In this document: in pieces, positions 8,653 to 16,101 of the stretch
Layout: each line of letters begins with the position of its first letter
Position numbering within the stretch: position 1 is the stretch's first letter
Source of the DNA: Methanomassiliicoccales archaeon
Lineage (GTDB): Archaea > Thermoplasmatota > Thermoplasmata > Methanomassiliicoccales > UBA472
Length of the DNA stretch: 64,000 nucleotides
NCBI GenBank assembly: GCA_026394375.1
Contig: JAPKYJ010000013.1
Location: forward strand, 66,089-130,088
Direction of reading: 5' to 3'
The notes under the pieces: generated by a model
What the model was told of the DNA's origin: nothing
Database searches by the model: none
The model's input: the letters and a program-made list of their open reading frames with translations, nothing else
Position numbers and translations under genes: made by a program

Positions 8653-8950
8653 CCTCAGCCACCTCAGGCAGGAGTGAATCCCTTTCATTCTATGGTCACG
8701 ATACCTAAAATAATCTTCTGGCCCGGCTACGATTTTGAGTCTCCAGTACGCAACGGTGGGCCAATGGAATTCACTCACGCGTTGGCGCCACGTTCTTGTC
8801 TAGCTGCAGGATGAGACGGGGTCGTCGAAGCCTGAACTGGATGACGCATCCTATGCCAGAATCACCCGACGGGCAGTTTCAGGACAGGTTCATCTCTGCC
8901 AGCATGATCTGGGCATTAGCGCACGGTCTAGATCTGAAGAAATGAAGGAG

Positions 8951-9056
8951 TCCCGACTCCCGGATTTGAACCGGGCGCCTGCTGATAACGGCTGGATACC
9001 GGAATACCGGCAACCTACTACAGTCAGCCGCTCTAACCAGACTGAGCTAAGTCGGG
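8951..9056 (-). tRNA. tRNA-Tyr (GTA) with a 31-nt intron
   Basis: On the minus strand the 5' exon (9056-9018) gives acceptor CCCGACT, D arm GCTC/GAGC, and anticodon arm GCTGA plus CTGTAG. The 3' exon (8986-8951) gives TCAGC, a 5-base variable loop, T arm CCCGG-TTCAAAT-CCGGG, acceptor AGTCGGG and discriminator A. The anticodon is GTA. The C1-G72 pair is the known archaeal tRNA-Tyr identity feature. The intron at 8987-9017 lies between positions 37 and 38, the canonical archaeal site. Confidence 0.95.
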
Positions 9057-9165
9057 GGTTCAGAACCCTATTACAAGAACCCTATTACAAGTTCCGTATT
9101 TGAAATTTTGTTCGAGCTCTTTTGCCATTCCAGCCTCTCAGCGGATTTTAATCAAGGGGGCAATC

Positions 9166-9173
9166 TTTAAATA
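9166..9173 (+). promoter_or_regulatory. TATA box of the RHH regulator gene
   Basis: TTTAAATA in a GC-rich background, about 25-30 bases before the structured leader that starts near 9198. Confidence 0.5.
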
Positions 9174-9207
9174 TGCTCCAGAACATATCATCGAAACGTC
9201 GGACAGA

Positions 9208-9232
9208 AGAGGTCTATCCGACCTCTTAGGTC
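9208..9232 (+). promoter_or_regulatory. Overlapping inverted repeats in the leader of the RHH gene (candidate operator)
   Basis: AGAGGTC (9208-9214) pairs with GACCTCT (9220-9226) across five bases. GACCT (9220-9224) also pairs with AGGTC (9228-9232) across three bases. A further pair GTCGGA/TCCGAC spans 9198-9222. Three AGGTC half-sites near the predicted transcription start suit binding by the RHH protein encoded 14 bases downstream. Confidence 0.45.
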
Positions 9233-9245
9233 TTCAGGTGCGAGG

Positions 9246-9485
9246 ATGGAAGACAACGAGCTGGAGAAGGTAACGCTGCGCCTTCCCGCACGCTACATAC
9301 GAGCCCTCGACTTCCTGGTGAAACTAGACGACTTTCCCTCGAGGTCCGAGGCGGTCCGAGCCGCCGTCCGCGATTTCGTCTATGACCGGGTCGATCTGGT
9401 CATGGACAAGGTCAAGAAGATGGAGGAAGCGGAACGCACCCTGGCAGAAATGGAGACCTTCGAAGAGCAGTACTTGAACAAGTAG
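9246..9485 (+). CDS. Ribbon-helix-helix (CopG/NikR N-domain type) regulator
   Basis: A 79-residue protein. The N-terminal beta strand KVTLRLPARYIRAL and the following helices with SRSEAVRAAVRDFV are the typical RHH DNA-binding fold, which works as a dimer. A C-terminal charged helix (MDKVKKMEEAERTL) may be a short coiled coil. There is no metal-binding ACT domain, so it is not full NikR. The ATG at 9246 follows GCGAGG. Inverted repeats in its own leader suggest autoregulation. The gene is single; a T8 tract follows. Confidence 0.88.
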   Translation: MEDNELEKVTLRLPARYIRALDFLVKLDDFPSRSEAVRAAVRDFVYDRVDLVMDKVKKMEEAERTLAEMETFEEQYLNK

Positions 9486-9546
9486 CCTGAGAGGATGGGA
9501 TGGGATGCACATTCTCTGACCGTGAGGTTCACGATTACCTCCCCCC

Positions 9547-9554
9547 TTTTTTTT
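9547..9554 (+). terminator. T8 terminator tract
   Basis: A run of eight T about 60 bases after the RHH stop, in the interval where this gene converges with the PAC2 operon. Confidence 0.5.
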
Positions 9555-9629
9555 CTCCATTGTTGAGCGGCAGCCCTAGCTAGCTCTAGGCAGAAATGTG
9601 ATTAAAGGGGTTTTGCGGCCGAGGCTTGT

Positions 9630-10388
9630 CTAGCCAATGTAGCCGAGGTCCTCGCGCTTCGGTTCCTGGGGGGACTCCAGGTCCTTGATCTTGGAAGCGA
9701 TCATATCGATCTGCTGTGCCTTGTTCTCCAGCTCGCTGAAGTCCACCTCCACGTTGAGGATGCTCGCTAGGACTCGCAGAACGGCCTCTGCGCCCTTCGG
9801 ATCCACGAAGTAGCCGGAGGTCTCACCCATCAGGCAGACCGCGCGCATGCCTTCGATGCGGCCCAGACCGAGCAGAAGGCCGCTTGCGCCCACGATACCG
9901 CTTCCCGGTTCGCCCTTGGAGAAGATCACTCCCTTCTGCTTCATCTCCTCCACCAGCTCCAGGTCCGTTGCCGCTCCCAGTACTCGGGGGTTCTCCACTA
10001 TGCGGCCGATGCCATAGCCGCCCAGGGTGAATATGGTCTGCACCTTGAGCTTCTTGGCCAACTGCAAGACGTGGTCCGAGAGTTCATACTGCCCTTCTGG
10101 TGTCAATCCTTGGTAGTCTCCGACCAGGAGGACCAGGTCTGGGCGTTTTCCTTCTCCTTTGGAGTAGTAGAGAGCGTTGTTCACAAGGCGGATGACGCCG
10201 TTGTCATCCAGGAGCACCTGGGGAGGGAAGAACTTGGAATAGATGTCAGCGAACTTCTTGGCCTTGAGCTGTTCCAGCAGGTGCTCAGCGGCGAGCTTGC
10301 CTACGTTCCCGACACCAGGCAACCCCTCCACCATAATGGGGGATTCCAGCTCCGGCCACTCTATCACTACGGTCTTGATGTCATCCAT
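9630..10388 (-). CDS. PAC2-family proteasome assembly chaperone homologue
   Basis: The 252-residue protein has the PAC2 fold signatures: PIMVEGLPGVGNVGKLAAEHL near the N-terminus, LLVGDYQ in the middle, and GGYGIGR and GASGLLLGLG loops. Archaeal members (PbaA/PbaB type) are thought to help assembly of the 20S proteasome or related ATPases. A charged C-terminal helix ends in a short tail (DLGYIG) that could act as a docking motif, as in proteasome activators. It overlaps nop10 by eight bases and is the last gene of the L44e-S27e-aIF2a-Nop10 operon, a common archaeal order. Confidence 0.88.
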   Translation of the reverse strand: MDDIKTVVIEWPELESPIMVEGLPGVGNVGKLAAEHLLEQLKAKKFADIYSKFFPPQVLLDDNGVIRLVNNALYYSKGEGKRPDLVLLVGDYQGLTPEGQYELSDHVLQLAKKLKVQTIFTLGGYGIGRIVENPRVLGAATDLELVEEMKQKGVIFSKGEPGSGIVGASGLLLGLGRIEGMRAVCLMGETSGYFVDPKGAEAVLRVLASILNVEVDFSELENKAQQIDMIASKIKDLESPQEPKREDLGYIG

Positions 10389-10554
10389 TGTAATCGCCTC
10401 TTTCCTTCTTCAGTCTCCTTCTGTACTCACCGTAGCGGTCATCGGGCGAGTACCTAGGGGGCAAAGGGACCTCGACCTGCGCTCCGCAGCGCGGGCACTT
10501 GGCTCCCAGCGTATATTCCTGACAGCTCGGGCACCTTCTTAGCAGGGTCCTCAT
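10381..10554 (-). CDS. nop10: Nop10, H/ACA ribonucleoprotein subunit
   Basis: Nop10 (57 residues here) joins Cbf5 in the H/ACA RNP that makes pseudouridine in rRNA. The archaeal zinc ribbon is visible as CPSCQEYTL followed by CPRCGAQV, then the proline-rich PLPPRYSPDD segment and a basic C-terminus. The frame extends upstream to 10629 without family similarity, so I use the ATG at 10554 (MRTLLRRCPSC). It sits between aIF2-alpha and PAC2. Confidence 0.93.
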   Translation of the reverse strand: MRTLLRRCPSCQEYTLGAKCPRCGAQVEVPLPPRYSPDDRYGEYRRRLKKERGDYNG

Positions 10555-10618
10555 TATTAACCTTTCCTTAATTGTGATGCGAGTAGAAGTAATTGCGCCA
10601 GTCCGGCATGTTCTTGGC

Positions 10619-11401
10619 TCACTTGCCATCCCGGTGGAACTCGCCCTCGCCGCCCAGATTCCTGACGGTGGCGATCATCTCGTTCGTGACGGTCTTGAGG
10701 TCCTCTTCCGCGGTCTTATAGTCCGGCGCCGACACGACCACGCGGTAACGAGGGGCTCCCACGTATTGAACGCTAACGTTGTCTCCGCCCGTCTCGATGC
10801 CTGATATCAAGGCCTTCTTGATGCAGTCCACTCCCTCGGAACCGGGGCACTTCAGCTCGATGATGCCGGAGATCTGCACGAACGGTGGGGCGACATTCTC
10901 CCTGGCCACCTGGATGAAAGCTTCGGTCCAATCACCCTGGAGCTCGTTCTCCTCCAGCGCTTCTCCGTTGGCGGTGCACTGCTCGAAGGCCGCGTAGAGA
11001 GAACCGAACTTGTCCACCAGCAGGTGTCCGAAGCGGTCGTGGGCCTCTTGCGCGGTTATGCTTAGCCTGTCCGCCACGATCTCCATCAGCTTGTCCGCCT
11101 TGGTCTCGTTCTTCCATTGCTGGATCTTCTCTCGGCGTTGGTGTTCGTTGACGGACTTCAGCGAGAGGTCGATGTGCCCTTTGGACGTGTCCACGCCCAC
11201 GACCTTGCACACCACTTTCTGTCCTTCTCTGATGTAGTCCCGGATGTACTTTACCCAGCCGGTGGCTACGTCCCTAACATGGACGAAGCCCTCCTTATTG
11301 CCGTACTCATCTAAAGTGACGAAGGCGCCGAAGCTCTTCACGCTCTGCACGGTGCTGACAACGAGCTCCCCTTCCTCGGGGAACTCGCTGGTCCTCGACA
11401 T
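10619..11401 (-). CDS. eif2a: Translation initiation factor aIF2 subunit alpha
   Basis: aIF2-alpha is part of the trimer that brings initiator Met-tRNA to the ribosome. An N-terminal S1 domain (EEGELVVSTVQSV, KEGFVHVRDV, KGHIDLSLK), a central helical domain and a C-terminal alpha/beta domain are all present in 260 residues, the usual length. I chose the ATG at 11401 (MSRTSEFPEEG), which directly abuts the S27e stop. Located in the classic ribosomal operon. Confidence 0.95.
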   Translation of the reverse strand: MSRTSEFPEEGELVVSTVQSVKSFGAFVTLDEYGNKEGFVHVRDVATGWVKYIRDYIREGQKVVCKVVGVDTSKGHIDLSLKSVNEHQRREKIQQWKNETKADKLMEIVADRLSITAQEAHDRFGHLLVDKFGSLYAAFEQCTANGEALEENELQGDWTEAFIQVARENVAPPFVQISGIIELKCPGSEGVDCIKKALISGIETGGDNVSVQYVGAPRYRVVVSAPDYKTAEEDLKTVTNEMIATVRNLGGEGEFHRDGK

Positions 11402-11402
11402 C

Positions 11403-11576
11403 CTAATCGACCACCTCAAGCAGCTGCCCTTTCATTTGACCGGTCCCTCCGGTCGGCTTGATGAGGGTGGAGCCACAGACGTGGCAGACCACCGATGTGG
11501 CAGGCCGTTTGAACGCGATCTGTTCGTTGCTGCAGTCCGGGCACTTGATCTTGATGAAATTACCGCTGTGAACCAT
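11403..11576 (-). CDS. rps27e: Ribosomal protein S27e
   Basis: A small-subunit zinc-ribbon protein of 57 residues. The four cysteines are IKCPDCSNEQ and VVCHVCGSTL. The ATG at 11576 gives MVHSGNFIKIKC; MAMVHS from 11582 is also possible and would overlap the L44e stop. It is cotranscribed with L44e upstream and aIF2-alpha downstream. Confidence 0.95.
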   Translation of the reverse strand: MVHSGNFIKIKCPDCSNEQIAFKRPATSVVCHVCGSTLIKPTGGTGQMKGQLLEVVD

Positions 11577-11581
11577 TGCCA

Positions 11582-11860
11582 TCACTCCGATAGCTCGAAC
11601 TTCTTCGACCGGAAGCACTGCTTCTGGTGGGCCTTCTTGCAGGTTTTGCAGCGGTACCTTAGTGGCACGCGCTTCGTCGGCTTCTCTCGGCCCTCAGGCT
11701 TCGCCCTGGGGAAACCGCCGTAACCAGACGTGGCACGCCTGAATCGCCTCTGCCCCCACTTGAGTTCGCTGGCCTTCTTCTTCTTGACCCTTTCTACTTC
11801 GTGCTGCTTGTGGACCTTGCAGAAAGGGCAGTAAGTGCTAATTGTCCTGGGCATCTTCAT
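11582..11860 (-). CDS. rpl44e: Ribosomal protein L44e
   Basis: A large-subunit zinc-ribbon protein of 92 residues. The N-terminal [19 protein letters not shown] and C-terminal [11 protein letters not shown] supply the four zinc cysteines, with the basic central region and GGFPRAKP typical of L44e. First gene of the operon; a TATA box lies about 45 bases upstream. Confidence 0.96.
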   Translation of the reverse strand: MKMPRTISTYCPFCKVHKQHEVERVKKKKASELKWGQRRFRRATSGYGGFPRAKPEGREKPTKRVPLRYRCKTCKKAHQKQCFRSKKFELSE

Positions 11861-11900
11861 GGATTGTCACCTTCGGACGTAAGTTGCCCTAATATGCAAT

Positions 11901-11911
11901 TGATATATAAA
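11901..11911 (-). promoter_or_regulatory. TATA box of the L44e operon
   Basis: On the minus strand TTTATATATCA, a near-consensus archaeal TATA box. It would start transcription near 11878, leaving a short leader before the ATG at 11860. Confidence 0.6.
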
Positions 11912-12098
11912 TCCTTAGCAGAGACATGTCGGAGCTTTGAGCATCTGGCTCGTTATGAGCGCTATCCGGAGGGATCAAGCGGACAGGACCGAACGAATCA
12001 GGCGCTTGGATTATGTGGTCACAGAGCCTCTTTTTGACCTCTCAGGATAGACCACCTCTGCGAATCGTTGTATGGCGGACAATAATAGAACTATGATA

Positions 12099-12106
12099 TT
12101 TTTATA
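12099..12106 (+). promoter_or_regulatory. TATA-like box in the 11861-12265 interval
   Basis: TTTTTATA lies about 30 bases before the small frame at 12136. The interval between L44e and the wHTH gene otherwise shows only AT-rich sequence, including a second TATA-like stretch (GGATATATATG, 12225-12235) before the wHTH gene. Confidence 0.4.
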
Positions 12107-12135
12107 GCGGTTGATGTTTGCGTTTTCCTCAGAAG

Positions 12136-12273
12136 ATGATTGATATCCAGAAGAAGAATTGGCTATTCTGGAGGCCTCATCCAGTCACTAGCCAGACATT
12201 TGAATCTAGTAATGAAATAGAAAAGGATATATATGTTCTGAATAATATTTGGGAGAGTGAAAAATATGGGTGA
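12136..12273 (+). CDS. Possible 45-residue small protein
   Basis: An ATG frame starting MIDIQKKNWLFWRPHP and ending WESEKYG. It overlaps the start of the wHTH gene by eight bases. A TATA-like box at 12099-12106 would give a leader of about ten bases. Its base composition is much more AT-rich than its neighbours. I recognise no family, and it may be chance. Confidence 0.25.
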   Translation: MIDIQKKNWLFWRPHPVTSQTFESSNEIEKDIYVLNNIWESEKYG

Positions 12274-12634
12274 GCGGGGCTTCAGCAAGAAGGACGAAAC
12301 GCTGGTGGAGCTTCTCGTGAACACCGGCCTGCCGAAGAACGTGGCGAAGACCCTCACCTTCCTGCGCAAGAAGGAGGAGACCACGTCCGTTGAGATCGAG
12401 GTCTCCACCGCCCTGCGACAGCCAGAGGTCTCCATCGCCATGCAAGAACTGCGACGGAGGAAGTGGGTCAACAAGCGGGACATCAAGAAGGAGGGAAAGG
12501 GTCGTCCGGTGCACGCCTACCGCCTGTCCATCCCGTTCGAGAAGATACTGGAGGCACTGGAAAAGGATGAGCGCAAGCGCATCGAGCGCATCGTGAGCAA
12601 CATCGAGCTGCTCAAGCAAACGGTCCAACCCTAA
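12266..12634 (+). CDS. Winged helix-turn-helix transcriptional regulator
   Basis: A 122-residue protein. Residues 10-85 form a winged helix: LVELLVNTGLPKN, then a recognition-helix region (STALRQPEVSIAMQELRRRKWV) and a wing with basic residues (KKEGKGRP). A C-terminal helix rich in Glu/Lys/Arg (KILEALEKDERKRIERI) probably dimerises. The ATG at 12266 has GGGAG upstream; an in-frame GTG lies at 12257. Its target is unknown. It ends four bases into the convergent rpiA. Confidence 0.8.
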   Translation: MGERGFSKKDETLVELLVNTGLPKNVAKTLTFLRKKEETTSVEIEVSTALRQPEVSIAMQELRRRKWVNKRDIKKEGKGRPVHAYRLSIPFEKILEALEKDERKRIERIVSNIELLKQTVQP

Positions 12635-13299
12635 TTCTTCTTCCTCGTTTCCACGCCGCCATCCGTGCCGATGATCACCTTTGTGACCAGGTCGACGAAC
12701 AGGCCACTCTCCACCACGCCCGGTATGAGGTGCAGCTCCGCTTCCAGGAGCTCAGGGTCATCGATGCGAGCGAATCTGCATTCGTAGACATAGTTGCCGT
12801 TGTCGGTGACGAACGGTCTTCCTTCGCCTTTCAAGTTCGCCGTGCATCCTAGGCTCTCCATGGCGCTCTTGGTCTTCCGGTGACCGAACTGAGCCACTTC
12901 CACCGGCAGCGGCGACTTTGTGCCTAGAACCCGCACCAGCTTGGAGTCGTCCACGACGATGACCTCCTCGACTGAGGCGAACGCCACCACCTTCTCCCGC
13001 AGAAGCGCACCGCCCATGCCCTTGATCAGGTTCATGAACGGATCCACCTCGTCCGCGCCATCGATGGTCATGTCTATGATCTCCACCTCGTTCAGGTCGA
13101 CCAAGGGAATGCCTTGCTTTCTGGCCAGCGCCTCCGTGCTCTTTGAGGTGGCCACGCCCTTGATCCTCAATCCCCCGGCCACCCTCCGGCCGATGGCTTC
13201 GATGGCGTAGTTGGCCGTGGATCCCGTGCCCAGACCCACGGTCATGCCATCCTCTATGAGCTTCACTGCCTCCTCCGCCGCCGCTCTCTTCTTGTCCAC
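12631..13299 (-). CDS. rpiA: Ribose-5-phosphate isomerase A
   Basis: RpiA interconverts ribose 5-phosphate and ribulose 5-phosphate, supplying nucleotide precursors in archaea that lack the oxidative pentose pathway. Signatures seen in the 222 residues are GLGTGSTANYAI (phosphate loop), TIDGADEVD (catalytic Asp), IKGMGGALLREK (catalytic Lys/Glu region) and DDSKLV. Translation starts at GTG 13299 behind GGAGTGAT, five bases after the creatininase-family stop, so the two are coupled. Confidence 0.95.
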   Translation of the reverse strand: MDKKRAAAEEAVKLIEDGMTVGLGTGSTANYAIEAIGRRVAGGLRIKGVATSKSTEALARKQGIPLVDLNEVEIIDMTIDGADEVDPFMNLIKGMGGALLREKVVAFASVEEVIVVDDSKLVRVLGTKSPLPVEVAQFGHRKTKSAMESLGCTANLKGEGRPFVTDNGNYVYECRFARIDDPELLEAELHLIPGVVESGLFVDLVTKVIIGTDGGVETRKKN

Positions 13300-13303
13300 G
13301 CCA

Positions 13304-14014
13304 TCACTCCTTGAAATTGTCCTTGATCAGCGAGCACATGCGATCGAAGATGAACTGATTGATGTCCTCGCCTAGCTCAGCCGTCGCCTTGTTCGGATCG
13401 CCCACCATGCCCGCCGGGTAGCAGCGTTCCGGGTCGGCGATGACCATGAAATCCTGGCTCAAGAACTTCCCTCTCTTCCGCTTGCTCTTCACCAGTTCTG
13501 GTCTCAATGCCAGCACCCTGGAAGTCTCCACCAGGCCCCCGTGCCCGTCCGGACAATCGGGGTCGCTCTTGATCGGGTACTTGTAGGCGATGTCGTAGTC
13601 CGAGAGAACCATGAGCTTCATCCCTGTATCGCGGACGACCTCTTCGGCAGCATCGCGGATGGCCGCCAGATGGATGGTCCCAGCGTGCCCGCTCACCAAT
13701 ACCACCTTGTGGATGCCTTGGCGGTGCATCGAGGTAAGGATGTCCATGACCAGCGCCTTCAATGTCTCAGACTCGATGCCGATGGTGCCGGGCATATTGC
13801 GGGTGGACGAGTGGTGTCCGTAGCGAACGGAGGGTGCCAGGAGGCCGTCGAACTCCTTCGTCAGGTCAGCGCACAGCGCCTCTGGTTGATAGCAGTCCGT
13901 GGCCAGGGGTAGATGTATGCCATGGGCCTCGGTGGCCCCCATGGGCAGGAAGACAATAGGTTCGCGCTTCATCGCCTCAGCGAATTCCTTCGAGGTCATC
14001 TCTCCGATCTTCAT
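13304..14014 (-). CDS. Creatininase-family amidohydrolase (possible ArfB-type deformylase)
   Basis: The 236-residue protein has the creatininase metal ligands: TEAHGIHLPLATD, VSGHAGT and GHGGLVETS. Archaeal members include ArfB, which removes the formyl group in riboflavin and F420 precursor synthesis. Coupling to rpiA would suit a role near ribose-phosphate or flavin metabolism, but the assignment to ArfB is inference. I start at the ATG at 14014 (MKIGEMTSKEF); the longer frame upstream overlaps other genes and lacks family similarity. A zinc-ribbon gene ends five bases upstream. Confidence 0.85.
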   Translation of the reverse strand: MKIGEMTSKEFAEAMKREPIVFLPMGATEAHGIHLPLATDCYQPEALCADLTKEFDGLLAPSVRYGHHSSTRNMPGTIGIESETLKALVMDILTSMHRQGIHKVVLVSGHAGTIHLAAIRDAAEEVVRDTGMKLMVLSDYDIAYKYPIKSDPDCPDGHGGLVETSRVLALRPELVKSKRKRGKFLSQDFMVIADPERCYPAGMVGDPNKATAELGEDINQFIFDRMCSLIKDNFKE

Positions 14015-14018
14015 TTTA

Positions 14019-14174
14019 TCACTTCCGGACCTTCTCCAGGTCGATAAGGCCGGTGCCGCACACCGGGCACAGCCCCCTTTCCAGGGAGTCCTTCTTGTAG
14101 CGTTCCTTGAGCTCCTGGTTGATCTGGGCCAGGCGCTCTTTCTTGATGGTCCTGTCGCACTTTGGACAGTACAT
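14019..14174 (-). CDS. Small zinc-ribbon protein
   Basis: A 51-residue protein with CPKCDR at the N-terminus and CPVCGTG near the C-terminus, separated by a charged helix (ERLAQINQELKERYKKDS). The four cysteines could bind one zinc. The ATG at 14174 gives MYCPKCD; the frame runs up to 14201. It is the first gene of an operon with the creatininase-family protein and rpiA. Function unknown. Confidence 0.7.
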   Translation of the reverse strand: MYCPKCDRTIKKERLAQINQELKERYKKDSLERGLCPVCGTGLIDLEKVRK

Positions 14175-14269
14175 GAGAGGAAGAACGCATCGTCCATACA
14201 AAAACCCGCGCGGTCCCTCAGAACGGAGGCAGCGAGGTCAGAAATACCCGGAACGACGTTGAAGCGAAC

Positions 14270-14935
14270 ATGAGGCTGGCGGTGCTCTTCTCCGGCGGCA
14301 AGGACTCCACCTATGCCGCGTTCCTCATGCACCAGCTGGGTCACGAGGTGCGAACCATGGTAAGCATCCTTCCCAAGGAGGAGGATTCGTGGCTCTTCCA
14401 TACCCCCAACCTTCACCTGTTGCCGCAGATGGCGCGTGCGATGGGCCTGGATCTCCTGACCGTGGAGAGCGAGGGAGGCGAAGAGGGGGACCTGGCCGCG
14501 CTCCGATCTGCGCTCAAGGATCTGGATGTGGAGGGGGTCGTCACCGGTGCCATCGTCTCAGACTATCAATGGGACCGGATCAACGGCGTGTGCGAGGAGC
14601 TCGGCCTGCGAGTCTTCTCCCCCCTCTGGAGAAAGGACCAAGAGATGCTCTTGCGGGACATGGTGCAGGCCGGTGTGCGAGCGGTCTTCGTCCGTGTTTC
14701 GGCGGAGGGTCTGGCCCCATCCTGGCTAGGGAGGGAGATCGATCCTCCGGTGGTGGATGAGCTCGTCTCCCTTTCGCGGCGTTGGGGCATGAACGTATCC
14801 GGCGAGGGAGGAGAGTACGAGACATTGGTGCTCGATTCCCCTCTCCATCGGCATCCTCTCAAGGCTGTAGGGAAAGAGGTGGTCACGAGGCGGGACGGCG
14901 GAAGCCTGCGCGTTCTCGCTCTCGAGGAAGGGTGA
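14270..14935 (+). CDS. dph6: Diphthine-ammonia ligase (Dph6-type ATP pyrophosphatase)
   Basis: Dph6 performs the last amidation of diphthamide on elongation factor 2. The PP-loop is LFSGGKDSTYAAF at the N-terminus, followed by the family's GEGGEYETLVLD near residue 182. At 221 residues it has the single-domain archaeal length. It is divergent from the creatininase operon and is followed within eight bases by a methyltransferase gene. Confidence 0.88.
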   Translation: MRLAVLFSGGKDSTYAAFLMHQLGHEVRTMVSILPKEEDSWLFHTPNLHLLPQMARAMGLDLLTVESEGGEEGDLAALRSALKDLDVEGVVTGAIVSDYQWDRINGVCEELGLRVFSPLWRKDQEMLLRDMVQAGVRAVFVRVSAEGLAPSWLGREIDPPVVDELVSLSRRWGMNVSGEGGEYETLVLDSPLHRHPLKAVGKEVVTRRDGGSLRVLALEEG

Positions 14936-14942
14936 GCAAGGC

Positions 14943-15503
14943 ATGAGCCCACATCAGTTCGACGCCAAGGACAAGGCGCATCTCAAGAACGAGAACCGGA
15001 TGAAAGTCCAGCCTGCGGAAGGCATCCTGGAAAGGGCCGAGGTGCGACGGGACGAGGTCTGCGCCGATTTAGGGTGCGGCATCGGCTATCTGAGCGTGCC
15101 GTTAGCACTTCGTTGCCAGGCGGTGGTGGCCGTGGATTCGCAGAAAGAGATGCTTACTACGCTCTGGAGCTCGCTCTCTGAGTTCGCGCGCTCCAACGTA
15201 TATCTGGTGCAGGCACAGGTGGACCGCCTGCCCTTCTCTGCGCCCTCCTTCGATCATGTCTTCCTGGTCAATGTGCTGCATGAGGTGGAGGATCGCGATC
15301 GACTGGCGGAGGAGGTGGAACGCGTGCTCCGCCCCGGGGGCCGGATGACAGTGGTGGATTTCCAAAAGAAACCGACGTCCTTCGGTCCGCCCGTAGAGGA
15401 GAGGCTGACCGCGGAGGAAGCGGAGGCCTGCTTCAACAGCGTGAGGTTGGAGAAGAGGCACTCACTGGACGAGTTCTATCAGCTGGAGATGATCCGCCTC
15501 TGA
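14943..15503 (+). CDS. Class I SAM-dependent methyltransferase
   Basis: The 186-residue protein has SAM-binding motif I (ADLGCGIGYLSVPLA), the acidic end of strand 2 (VVAVDSQKEML), motif IV (FDHVFLVNVLHEV) and a post-motif (RVLRPGGRMTVVDF). It is a small UbiE/Methyltransf_11-like enzyme of unknown substrate. The gene follows dph6 by seven bases. A role in the diphthamide pathway is not supported by sequence, since Dph5 belongs to another family. Confidence 0.88.
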   Translation: MSPHQFDAKDKAHLKNENRMKVQPAEGILERAEVRRDEVCADLGCGIGYLSVPLALRCQAVVAVDSQKEMLTTLWSSLSEFARSNVYLVQAQVDRLPFSAPSFDHVFLVNVLHEVEDRDRLAEEVERVLRPGGRMTVVDFQKKPTSFGPPVEERLTAEEAEACFNSVRLEKRHSLDEFYQLEMIRL

Positions 15504-15506
15504 GCC

Positions 15507-15998
15507 TCAGCCTTCCTTGGCGGCCTCGGTCAGCAGTTTGAGCACCAGATCGTAGTCCGGTTCATAGGAAGGGTCATCGGCCACCCAGACGTATTTGAGC
15601 CTCAAGTCCCGCTCCACAATATAAACGGCCCGATTGGACCTTCCGGCCAGGTAGCCCTCCTCCCCGCATAGAATGCCGTACTGCCCCGAGACCCGGCCGT
15701 CGAAATCGCTCAGGATCTGGTACGGCAGGCGCATGTGCTCTCGGTAGGGAGCGTTGGACATGGGAGAGTTGGTGGTTATCGCTATCAGCTGGCCTCCAGT
15801 TGCCTGAAACTCCCCGAACATGTCCCGGAAGGTGCCCATCTCCACATTGCACATCATCCCCCAGACGGAAGGGAAGAAGAGCAAGGCCACCGGCCCTTTC
15901 CTCGTCAGCTCTCGCAGCGACACTGGCTCGTTCATCTCGTCCGGGATCTGGAACTCCGGAGCAGGATCACCGGCCTTAAGGGTCGAAGAACGGTCCAT
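15507..15998 (-). CDS. Peroxiredoxin-like protein (AhpC/TSA family)
   Basis: A 163-residue thioredoxin-fold protein. The peroxidatic Cys region reads FFPSVWGMMCNVEM. The usual PxxxT/SxxC motif is altered because Gly replaces Thr/Ser. N-terminal LKAGDPAPEFQIPDE and later ITTNSP and YGILCGEEGYLAGRS fit the family, and a second Cys in ILCGEE might resolve the disulfide. The frame extends to 16217; the ATG at 15998 (MDRSSTLKAGDPAPEF) is the natural start. Divergent from the M29 peptidase gene. Confidence 0.82.
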   Translation of the reverse strand: MDRSSTLKAGDPAPEFQIPDEMNEPVSLRELTRKGPVALLFFPSVWGMMCNVEMGTFRDMFGEFQATGGQLIAITTNSPMSNAPYREHMRLPYQILSDFDGRVSGQYGILCGEEGYLAGRSNRAVYIVERDLRLKYVWVADDPSYEPDYDLVLKLLTEAAKEG

Positions 15999-16101
15999 CG
16001 TCCACCGGAAGAGCATACTGCATATTCTGCGTTTGCATGGCGAAGCGGAACGCGGAAATAGCTCGAAGGTGAATGGCGAGTCGCTCCGAAGGAGGCATCC
16101 T

